NCBI GenBank assembly: GCA_002499865.1
Contig: DANL01000026.1
Span: 1 to 52,587, forward strand
Direction: 5' to 3'
Source: Euryarchaeota archaeon UBA121
GTDB taxonomy: Archaea; Thermoplasmatota; Poseidoniia; Poseidoniales; Thalassarchaeaceae
DNA: 52,587 nucleotides
Below are positions 1-11,300 of this stretch, one piece after another; position 1 is the first letter of the stretch, and every line of letters begins with the position of its first letter. The notes beneath the pieces are model-generated. The model had not been told where the DNA came from. It searched no databases and saw only the letters and a list, made by a program, of their open reading frames with translations. Position numbers and translations under genes: made by a program.

Positions 1-2322
1 AGTCCATGGGGAGGTTCATCGAGCTGTGAAGCAGAAGTGGCATGGAACGAAATTGATGGTGATGAGAGATTCAGCACTCTGGAAATTGAAGCCAATGCAA
101 TCGCTAATAGCTTGGTTCTGCTACAAAGAGAGGGGGCGGAGCTAGCCGAAGGAGCCGAGCTGGATTGGTACCCCAACGACATCCTCTCTGAAAGAGTAAT
201 GCAATTCTCATTCGATGTCAAAAGTAGCTTCGGGAGATATGATGTCGATTCGATAAGATTGTTGATGAGAGACCCCAATGGGATTTACAGAATTGATCAT
301 GTTATCGACGAGGATGATGAGGACATTGAGGATACAAGTCAAGGAATTTTCGGCGAGTATCTCTGGTCATACCCAAGTGGGATTCCTTCAGGCGAATACT
401 CGGTAGAGCTCGAAGTATCTGATATTCAGGGAAACAGTGTGATAGTCGAGCATGAACCCGTAAATATGGAACAGTGGGGAGTTGCACTAAATCACCGGCA
501 AGACAGGTCAACTGAGTACATAGCCCCAGAGCAGACAACTCCCATCTCTCTTCAGATGGTACATAGGGGGGACTCTACCAAATCAATGGACGTGGAGCTA
601 GAAGTATTGACAAACTTCCCTAGTTCATGGCTTATAGAGTTCGATTCTCCCGGAGGATACACGTTAAACTCAGGGGGGGACATACTCAATCCGATTCTTA
701 CCTTAACCGCCCCAGAAGATCTCACTGGCGCCCCAAGCTCGATTGACATCAGGGCTGTAGCTGAGGCCGAAGTAGATGGGGTGTTGCAGGTAGTGCATCA
801 AGATACATTGCAATTAGACCTGAAGAAGATGGATGTTTTTCAACCTCCCCAAGTTTCAATATGGTCGGAAGACCATGAGGTTGCTGTAGCTAATTCTTCA
901 AGACCAGACGACTTCGAAGCCTCTGCAAACAGCTATGTTGACTATGATCAGTTCACTCCTTTCTTGATGGAGATATTCAATACAGGTTTTGATGCAGATG
1001 AGTTCAAGATTGACGTTCTTCAAAGGGCTAAAGCCATCATTCAGGTATATGACAATGACACAGGCGAGAGAATTCTGGAGGATGATGGAGACGGGACTTT
1101 CCACACTGCTCTCCTTGACAGGCATGAGACACAAACTCTCAGAATTCTCGTCAAACCTTCATCTGATAGGCTGGATCCAGATATAGGTACTGTCGAATTA
1201 GAAGTAGTCAGCACCGGCCAGAGTAACCTGTCATCTACAATTGAATTCACAATTCAGAGAACATTTGGAATCAGAGCAGAGGTTTCCTATGATTGTGACG
1301 GCTCCCCACTTGGACACATTACAGTATCCCTATGTTCTCCTGGTTCGGGAAATGCTGAAGTCTCCCTGAGGGCTAAAATTACGAACACAATGACATCTGG
1401 AGAATCGGCCACATGGTGGAGGATTCAGAATCCCGCTTCATTAGAGGAGAATAAAGATAGGAACGCGGCCTACGGACAATGGCAGTTCAGAATAGAGGAT
1501 GACTCGGGGAATGCAGTTCCAAGAGTCTCTCTAGCACCCGGTGATGAGACCGAAGTTTTTGTGACCATCACTCTTACTAGCCAGGTTGAGTTTGGGAATC
1601 ACACCGTATACCTTAGGGTTGTAGAGGACACCCCAGATGAAGACCCTAGATATTTTGATCTCCCGATGGTCTTCGAAATAGACTCCGATGATCCAACACT
1701 AGAAATCGTACAGGTTTCTCCTAATAGGCTACTATCTCCAGGAGACACAGTAGAGATCCAGATGAAAGTGAAGAATCTTGGAAATAGTCCACTCACGATT
1801 CTTCTTGAGGCCGAATCTGACTCCTCTTCATGGAGTGTTGAGATTGATGGCCCCTCGGGATCAGTTCTAGTCGTCCTTGAGGCTTTTGATGAGGTTACAT
1901 TCGTCCTAGAGGTCTCTGTTCCGGAGTCCTCCAATAATGGGGACTCTTCTAACATAATGGTTAGTGCAACGCCCTTCGATACCGACCAAAGCTGGCCTGA
2001 TGATTCTACTGCAAAGGCAACCGTTGTAATGACTATTGGCATTGACTCCTTGATAGAACGTTTAGTGAATGAGTTCACTCATCCAAGACTGTCGACATAT
2101 GTAGTCGGTATCATCGCCATTATGCTTCTGATTGCTGGCACTCAATCAGCATTGAATCGTCGAAGATGGAAGTCTCACATGGCTTATCTGGATGCTATTT
2201 CAGATGACTCAGAAGATGACATAGAAGATGTAGATGATATACCCGCCCCGGTGGTTTCTCTGGAAGAGGAGGAAGAAGATGAGGACGATGTCTATGATGA
2301 TGACGACATTGAACTCGTCTAA
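1..2322 (+). CDS. Membrane-anchored surface protein with Ig-like (NEW3/CARDB-type) domains, 5'-truncated
   Basis: The reading frame is open back to base 1 with no start needed inside the window, so the gene begins upstream; the GTG at 37 is only the first possible start codon visible. About 773 residues are seen. They form repeated beta-rich segments of the kind found in archaeal Ig-like/NEW3 domains, with recurring phrases such as SPGDTVEIQMKVKNLGNSP. One hydrophobic helix (YVVGIIAIMLLIAG, about residues 688-706 counted from base 37) is followed by an NRRRWK stop-transfer patch and a strongly acidic tail of about 55 residues ending EDDVYDDDDIELV. The topology is therefore extracellular N-terminus, single anchor, cytoplasmic acidic tail. 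No enzyme motif was seen. It is followed after 69 bases by another giant surface protein on the same strand. The fold class is inferred from sequence style only. Confidence 0.85.
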   Translation, partial: SPWGGSSSCEAEVAWNEIDGDERFSTLEIEANAIANSLVLLQREGAELAEGAELDWYPNDILSERVMQFSFDVKSSFGRYDVDSIRLLMRDPNGIYRIDHVIDEDDEDIEDTSQGIFGEYLWSYPSGIPSGEYSVELEVSDIQGNSVIVEHEPVNMEQWGVALNHRQDRSTEYIAPEQTTPISLQMVHRGDSTKSMDVELEVLTNFPSSWLIEFDSPGGYTLNSGGDILNPILTLTAPEDLTGAPSSIDIRAVAEAEVDGVLQVVHQDTLQLDLKKMDVFQPPQVSIWSEDHEVAVANSSRPDDFEASANSYVDYDQFTPFLMEIFNTGFDADEFKIDVLQRAKAIIQVYDNDTGERILEDDGDGTFHTALLDRHETQTLRILVKPSSDRLDPDIGTVELEVVSTGQSNLSSTIEFTIQRTFGIRAEVSYDCDGSPLGHITVSLCSPGSGNAEVSLRAKITNTMTSGESATWWRIQNPASLEENKDRNAAYGQWQFRIEDDSGNAVPRVSLAPGDETEVFVTITLTSQVEFGNHTVYLRVVEDTPDEDPRYFDLPMVFEIDSDDPTLEIVQVSPNRLLSPGDTVEIQMKVKNLGNSPLTILLEAESDSSSWSVEIDGPSGSVLVVLEAFDEVTFVLEVSVPESSNNGDSSNIMVSATPFDTDQSWPDDSTAKATVVMTIGIDSLIERLVNEFTHPRLSTYVVGIIAIMLLIAGTQSALNRRRWKSHMAYLDAISDDSEDDIEDVDDIPAPVVSLEEEEEDEDDVYDDDDIELV

Positions 2323-2391
2323 TAGTTTGAGGCAACGTCCGAACGACGCTCCATTCCTCTTAAGAGCCCTACTTTCCGCCCTAGGTAACAG

Positions 2392-5300
2392 GTGAGTAGC
2401 GTGGGCTCTATTGTAAATCTTTCAAAAGATGCAATGTCGGCCAGAAAACATCGCTCAGCAATTACATTCTCGCTCTTGATGCTACTGTCTTCTTATTCAG
2501 CTTTGGAGTTCAGTGCTTGGGAGGCTCTGGCATCATCAGATCAGGATGGAGACGGACTATCTTATGGCCTAGAATTCTATATCAATACACAACCCCAAGA
2601 CTGGGACTCAGATAATGACGGACTTCCAGACGGTTGGGAGTGGCAGTATGGACTAAATCCTCTATCTCAGAACGGCGATAATGGATCTACTGGAGATCCG
2701 GATGGGGATGCATTTACCAATCTCAATGAGTATCAGTACTCTATTCCCTCTGGATGGGATTTGCCATCTACTCCCAACGTCCTAGATAATGGTGTATGGT
2801 GGAATGGTACCGTCCCAGTCAGAGATTGGGATGAAGAAAGTGCCATGCAACTCATTCAAGGTCTAAATTCCGATGGTGCAGATGAAGATCCCAGAGGAAA
2901 TATTTGTTTCAACACGTTTGATGACGATAAAGATGGAATGGTGGATAACTTTGACGGAGATGGCGACGGAGATGCTAACTGCTCTAGTGATGATGACGAC
3001 GGCGATGGTATCGCTGACGAGGATCCAGATGGGTGGGACACTGATGGAGATGGAATGCCAGACGGATGGGAAGCTGCTAATGGATTAGATCCGACATCTA
3101 ACAGTAATATGGATGGTACATTTGGAGATCCAGATGGCGATGGACTGATTAATCTGAAGGAATATGTCAATCCGGCATGGGGAACTAGAAATGGCTCTAC
3201 AACTCCTCCTACCCAATATTTCAGGCCCGGCCCACTAGCTATGACGGCGACTGAATCGCCTTGTAATCCGGTATTGTCACTTGGGCCAGGGGGATGTCAA
3301 TTTCTAACTGCTGAGGTAGATGGCATTACATCCACTGATCCGCAGTCAAATGATACAGATGGAGACGGACTTAATGACTCGTATGAGGCATTAATTCTCT
3401 TAACAGATCCTACCTCTGTTGATACTGACTCTGATGGTATAGAAGATGGAGTCGAGGTCAATGGCCAGTATGGGGATCCTCCGCAAGCTAGTGACCCAAG
3501 GAATAACAATACAGACGGGGATCAATTCGATGATGGGGAGGAGGATCTCAATGGTAATGGCATTGTTGACATGAACGAAACTGATCCAACTAGGATAGAG
3601 GACGCAGGGGACTTTGATGGGGACGGTATTCAGAATTGGGAGGAGAATATGACCTGCACACTTTGGAACGTTTTCGATACAGATGGTGGAGGTGTATCGG
3701 ATGGTGACGAGATTCTACCTTTCCATAACTCTGATCCCTGCTTATCGGAACAGGAACTTACTCTCCAAATAGTTGGTTGGGATGCAGTCACATCTTCTCT
3801 AACCCTCAACTCGACTTCTGAATTAGATCAATCACCCCTCGATTGGAGACAGACAGATGCCCCAATGGCATATTATGTTCAATCTAATGGGACTCTAGTA
3901 GAGTTTAGATTTGAAAGCATAGATTCAGATGCATTAAGAAGTGTTAATGTAGACCTTCCAGCCAATACATCTACAGTCCTATTCACTAACTTCTCGTGGT
4001 GTTGGAATGCTACCATAGGAGCAGTTAATGATCCAATTTGTGATGATGACTACTCTGATTCAGACGGGGATGGCCTTGCAGACTGGGAAGAGTACCTGTC
4101 CACATGGGGATTCCCTACCAATCCAAATCTTGTGGATACTGATTCTGATGGAGTAGACGATTTAGATGAAATCCTAAACGGTACTGACCCCCTAGATCCT
4201 TGTGAAAACTTACTTGACTCCGATGGGGATGGATTGAATAATTACTTTGAAAATACAACAGGTTGCGTAGTATCGTTCCCTGGCATGGGGGGGAACTTCA
4301 CTAACGATACTTACTTCACCCTGTGGAATTTGTCGGATACCGATAATGGAGGGGTGACAGACTTCCAAGAATATATTGATGGTACTAATCCTCAAGATAA
4401 CCCTAATGATGATAGAAATCCGGTTGACACGGACGGAGATGGAATCCCAGATACAATCGAAAACTCTACTGGAACTGATTGGAGAGATCCCGATACTGAT
4501 GGAGGGGGTATCCCAGATGGACAGGAGTGTACCTCAGACTACTGGGACGGCCAGTGTGAAGACTCTCCAAACAATCCTTGGGACCCATCAGATGATATTT
4601 CTCCTAATTCCATATACCTCTATGCTACAAATCAATCATCTATCCTAAATCCTGAGAATACAATCTACTGGAGATGGCACACGTACGATCAATACACGGG
4701 AATATCATGGGGCGTGAATACCTCTCTTGTAGGCAATACTGAAATGACTCCCGGATTCTCGACCACACAAGGGGTTTCAGATCAGCAATTCTGGGACAAC
4801 TCAACCCTAATGGGCTGGGAGATAAGTTACAGAGGACCGGGAGTGGCAGATGTTGGGGAGGAGCTTATCCTCCCTCACAATACGGTAAATTTCACAGGTT
4901 GGACCGATCCAACTGCAGGGTTGAATTTTTCTAACTTCACAAGGGACATAATTGTGGACGGCTCTTCGATCGATACAATGTTTATCACTACTCCACAAGT
5001 AAACATCACTCAGGCAATTAGGGACAACTCTACCGTGTTTACGGGAACTGACTATGCTACCGATCTCCCTCCTTTCTTTACGTCAAGAGGCAATATGAAT
5101 GAATTCGTCTCAGGAATAACGCAATCGATAATCAATGACTCCGGGGCATTATCGGCCTGGGATAAAGTATCTGCCATAGCTGACTTCATCTCAGATGGTA
5201 ATGACACCATTACATTCCTGAGAAATAACAATGGAACCAATGTTCCATCTGGTTTAGAAGAAGAGTCGGATATGGCCTATTGGATTCTCAATAATTCATT

Positions 5301-8300
5301 CGAGGGAAGCTGTGACCAATTCACTTCGCTCTTTGCCGTCATGCTAAGAACTGCCGATATCCCTGTTAGGAAGGTAACAGGATTCTCTGGAGGTTATTGG
5401 AACGGTGAAGCTTTCGAGGTTTACGGAAAAGATTTCTCTTCATGGGTAGAGGTTCACTTACAAACTAACCAAAATCTTGGAAATGCAGATTTGGGATGGA
5501 TTCCATTTGAGGCCTGTCCTGCAATGTCACTCGTCGAGGTAACAAACGAGTCTTGGGGCCCACTGTGGTTGGACAGAGACCTATCAGGCCAGTCAATATG
5601 GATGAATGGCACTCTAAGATTCTCAGATAATCAGACGTCTGTCGCAGGAGTAGGCGTTGAGATGTATCTCGTCGAATCAAATATGACTGATCAAATACCA
5701 GGTTTGGCTGCAGTTTCCCAGCATCTTGTAGGCACGGCAGTAACTGACTCCAACGGCTCATTCAATATCACGGGAATGCCTACCGAAGCAGTCAATCCTG
5801 GTAATTCCTCATTGGTTATTATGACTAAGACACTTGATTATGTGGGCTCACAAGGTATTTTCTCAGGATGGAACGTAAACGTTACCGATGATATCACCCT
5901 AACTATAAGTGAGCCACGGCCACTCACAGAGCCAAAAATAGGAATAGGTGTTAATACCACTATTACTGGCTCGGTTTCTCTCGAAAATATCCCTTACAAT
6001 GATATTTCAATGATTGATAGTATGCAGATACTGATGAATTATACTACTTCCCAAGATGGCCCAGTTAGTCTGATATCTAGCATCGGCCCAGGGGGATATT
6101 TCGAGTTCTCAGTATCTATCAACGAAAGCGAGCAAGAAGGACTCATTCCCGCCACGCTTGATTACACTGGTTGGCATCAGTTCGATCTAAATAATGCATC
6201 AGGTCCTGTTTTTCATATCAGGCCATCCTCAGAAACAATCAATCTGAATCTCACCCAGGCTCCAAATCTAACCATTTCACTGGAAGGTCAGGGATTGAAC
6301 AATACACTACTGGAGATCAATAATAGAATTTATCTCAACGGTACCGCCCTTAGTAAATCCGAGACCCCGGAGTCTCTGAATGGGACCTTGACATTGCAGA
6401 TGAGGAGATCGGGTACCAATGCTCCTTTCCAAACCCTCAACTCTTGGTATCTGAATGACAGTGATTGGCTATCTAATCCTGGACAATTCGCCGTGAATTG
6501 GACTTTCCTTGATTCTGATGTTCCTATTCCAGCAGGACTTGTAGAGATAAGGTATCAATATCTGGCCGATCAGCTTTTCGCCAAGGATGAAACTACGGTG
6601 ATTGATCAACATGGCATAAAGAGCTACATCGTGTTTAATTATACTATGATTCCAGCTCCTAAAGGATCCACATCAGATATCTTAGTCTCCCTTTCCGATC
6701 ACACTGGAGCAGAAATTACCACTTTCCCGGGATTCTTCTCCTTGTCTGTTAACGACACTGAAGTCTGGAATATCTCCGATCCAGATGTTCCCAAAATAGT
6801 ACCTTCTTGGTCCCCATCGCTCCTGACTCCTGCAGGCGACTATTCTTGGGTACTGAGCTACAATGGTTCTACTTGGATAAGTCCTAACCAAACAACTGAC
6901 AATGTCAGGATTCAAGGCAGGGCCTCGCCGATTTTCAATCTTGGTACGGAGTGGGTCCCAATGGGCAATTCTACTTGGATCTCAGGATCGGTCATAGATT
7001 CCGATCTGAACTCCACTGTTTTAGGCAACAACACTTCTGTTTCTCTCTTCCTAGATGTCCCATCAAGCTTACCTGCTGGACCAGATGGAAACCCCCTTCC
7101 CCCAGATAGATATGCATTGGGATCAGAGTGGTTAGATACTACCACTGGAGAATACAATATATCGTTCTCGATGCCTAGTGGGATTGGCTCTGGAGTTTAT
7201 CAGGCGATTCTGGTCTTAGACTTTGAAAAGAACTCACCGGGAGGAATACCCTACTTCTTCGATCCTGCTACAGAAAATTCTCTAGACATAGGGATTCAGA
7301 CCATGTTCGATGTTCAAGCTACCAATACTAGTGCAATAGTGGTCGCAGGAGAAAATCTGACTGCTTCAGCTACAGTTAGGGATCTCGAGAGTAACGAGAG
7401 GCTATCTAACGCCACCGTGGAAATATACTTTGATTGGGGTGGTCCTCTTCAGCAATTAATGAATACGTCTGTCACTGGAAATGATGGCGTTGTTGAATTC
7501 CAGTCAACTATCCCCAGCGATGCTCCTCCTGGCTACTATGACGTACTCATCCTAGCTCCAGACGACTTAACCGACTCTCTTGAAACTCAAGATGCGGGTA
7601 GGTGGCTTGCTAACGAGAGCTACATGAACCTAACAGTTCAGGTTGCGAGCAACGTTCGGATAGATAACTCCCCTCTTCCCGAAGTAACCGCAGGGCAGTC
7701 ATTCTTAGTAACAGGTAAAGTAATGGATTCTTTCGATATCAATAGGACAGTTAGTGGACCAGTCTCAATAGAGATATTCTTCCTAAATGACCCTAGTGAG
7801 AAGCTAGTAACCGGTTTTGCAACCTCTCCAAATGGTACATTTTCAATTTCAGTACCGACCGATCCATTAGGAGATGGAGTTTCAAACGGACTCAAGACGG
7901 TAGTAGTTAGTGTTGAAAACGGGAGTAGTCCGTTCTATCTGACAGGAACAGGTTCTGACTCAATTTTGGTAAGAGGAGTTGTCCAATTCATAGATCGGGT
8001 TCCACTGATAAATACAATAGTGGACCGAGGGTCCTCAGTTTCCTTCGGCGCTAAGCTTGTAGAGTCATCCAACAATGATAGGGAAATCGCAGGGATGAAT
8101 GTATCCGCTAAATTCCATGACACCTGGATGACATCGGAAATTTCTTCCAATTCTGGTGGCTATGTTAATTTCTCATTCGACGTTCCACACTCTCATCCTT
8201 TGGGAGCGATTTCAGTCATGCTAATGTTCAATGGGACAAATGGAACTGAGACTCTACATACTTCATTCACGTACATTAATACCATAATTGTTAGATCTCC

Positions 8301-11300
8301 AACCTCCATATCATTTAGTCCAATTACCGCCAATCCGACTGCAGGTGATTTCCTAGACGTATCTGGCAATCTGACCTCAAGTAACGGTAGTGGCATTGTT
8401 GATAGGTCAGGAAACCCACTCTCGCCAAGTCTAACCTTCGTGATCGATAATGTTTCTACAGGATTCTCAGTTTCTGGAGGAGCTGTAGATCCTAATGGTA
8501 GTTGGTCGGCTAGGATTTTCTTAGATATGACATTCCCGAGGGGGACTCATAATATCTCGGCAACTTACACGCCTACTGTGAATTATTACAGCTCAAGCTC
8601 AAGCAATGGAACCTTCGATAGCAGGGGCTTCTCAATGATTTCCATCATTAATCCAACCGATTTGGACCCCGATGCAAGAACTATCAGAGGGGATCCATCA
8701 GATCTGAATATTTCGATTATGGATAATGCCGGAGAAAATGTTGGTAATGTGGAAGTTAAAATTCTAGTCGATGGACTCGAGACTTGGTCAGGATTTACAG
8801 ATTCAAACGGCCTAATTAATACGAGCCTGTCAACCGATCCAAATAGGGACCCAGGACCGATGACTGTAACGGCAGTTTTTGATGGAATTAATGGAACTAC
8901 TGGCTTATCCGGAGACCAAACTTGGACTAGGATAATCATCCTGGCTCCGACTGTCATAGAAGTGTCGAATATATCTGGTTCTGCTGTAGCTGGGGAGCGA
9001 GTGATATTCAGTGGCACACTCTTAGATGAGTACGGATTGCCCTTGGTGGAGGACGGCTCTACAAAGGGAGGGGTTGTCCATCTTTACATTGATGGAATCG
9101 ATGTGGGTCCACTGTACATTGACATTTCAAACTCTACATCCGGGACATGGGAAATCACATACGATCTTCCACTTGACACGGACTATGGTCAGCATACATT
9201 CAGCATTGAGTTCCTAGGCGGTTTTACTTGGGTCGACCCCATGGGGCAAGGAGACTCACTGAATCCAGAGTATTACCTATCTTCAATTGTTACCTCTCCA
9301 TTCAATGTAACACAGACTTCACAGGTGGTACTAACTACTCCTCAGGGAGAAATAGATAGAAATGAGCTTCTGCTGATTGAAGGAATTTTAACCGATGGTG
9401 CAGGAAGGCCACTTCCAAATAGGACCCTTGACGCTTACATGAATGGCCAAATGCTGACATCCCTAAATGTAGATGGAAATGGCTCATTCAGTCTATTCTT
9501 CCCCGTTCCTTCTGATATGCCTCTCGGACCAAGGGAAGTCACATTATTATTCCAGGGGGAGGAATTCATTCTTGGATCAAATTCAACAACAATCTTCACT
9601 GTGTTCTCCCCAACAACTCTGACTGTGGAAGATCCAATACCAGTCGCCGTTGGAGACGTACTGAATCTTAGGGGGGATGTGAGAGATAATCTTCCCGATG
9701 GTTGGCTTTCAAATCACTCACTACAGATATTTGTTGATGGCATATTGATAGGAACTACAGTGACCGAAGAAGATGGTAGTTGGCACCTTTCTTGGGTTGT
9801 CTCCGAATTCCTCGATGTGGGAGTCCATCCTGTAACTGTAATATCTCCCGACCAAGGTTACTATCGACAGACCTCAGTAGAAACAAATCTCACAATTGCA
9901 TATCACACTACGATTACACTAAATGTCGAGAATAGCGTAGCAACTAGGGGCGGAACGTGGAGCTTCTCTGGGAGGCTATATGATTCTGATACTCCCGGTA
10001 CCCCCGGATTAGAGAATAGGGACATCTCATTCCTATTGGATGGCATTGAGATACTAGTGGTGACCACAGGAGCAGACGGGACTTTCTCGTTCACGCACGA
10101 ATTAGGATATTCGATATCCCGCGGAGAGCATCTAGTTTCAGTCAATTTCTATGGAGAGGAGCTATATTTATCCGACTCAACAAATACTACAGTTTTCTCA
10201 AGAGCAGATATCAACGTGGAAATACTCCTTATTTCTGACGAGGTAGTTAGAAGTGATGAAACCAGGCCAATCAGAGTTAGAGGTAGAGTACTAGAAATTG
10301 GAGGCGACGGAAATACAATGGAAGAGATGGAGATGTCACTTCTGTGGGAGGGTTCTCTAGAGCCCAATGCAATTATTTCATGGGACCAAGCCACAGGCCA
10401 GTTCCTGATTACTTCCAATGCAAAGACATACATGCCCCCAGGCAACTCAATCTTCACTATAGACGTTGAACCAGATGCCGAGAGATTCCTAAATGGGGCA
10501 TCAATAGAATTCGATCTACAGATTCTAGTCAGTGTCGACTTTGAATTCATTCCCGATAAAATCTTCATCGAGAGAGGACAGTCTAAGATTTCTGGAAAAA
10601 TCAATGTAACTGCCTCTGATGATAATCGTGCACCTCCTGTGGAGGGAGTCTCAATTACTGCTAGACTAACTAATGATACACATAATCTCTTTACTGTCGT
10701 TGGGATGACTGATGTGAATGGAATTTTCAACTATCAGTTTGAATCATTCCATGATGAACACTCATTCTGGGATAGGGATTTCTGGGGTGAGTTGAAAATT
10801 GAGTTCAGCTCAGACTCAGATATTATTGATCCAGTCAATGCCACTCAACTAGCCCAATTTAGTGAAGTTAACATAAACTATCAGGCCGAGGCTTCCGACT
10901 CTCTACTGAGGCCCGCAATAATCTCTATTCTCCTGGTAGCATTTATGATAGGCGTTTCCGCTCTAGTGGTCACCATAAGGAATAGAAAGAAGGCCGCTAT
11001 TGATGAATTGGCAGGGGTCTTTAGCTATACGGCAGAACTTCTAGCGGCTGGAGACGAAGTTAGGGAAGCGATATTCAACTGCTATGAAGGACTTTGTAAG
11101 ATATTAATGAGCAGAGGCTTCCTCAGAAGAGATTTCGAAACTGTAAGAGAATTCGAAATGGCAATCAGAAGCGCACTTCCAATAAGCGAACAGGCTTTAT
11201 TATCTCTGGACAGGATATTCGAAGAAGCGCGGTACTCAAGTCACGTTCTCGGAAACCAACACAGGGAAAGCGCGCAAATGGCTCTTAACTCGGTATTACA

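Noticed and set aside
2550..4560. Short-period DNA repeats suggestive of CRISPR or tandem arrays
   Set aside because: The periodicity comes from coding DxDGDG repeats that vary in sequence and spacing; there are no constant repeats with unique spacers.
5200..5550. Active transglutaminase or protease
   Set aside because: The cysteine is present, but the aligned His and Asp positions are Ser and Glu, so activity cannot be claimed.
10149..10730. 193-codon open frame on the minus strand inside the giant surface gene
   Set aside because: It lies wholly antisense to a strongly supported gene, has low-complexity Ser-rich composition and no motif; a shadow of the opposite strand's codon usage.
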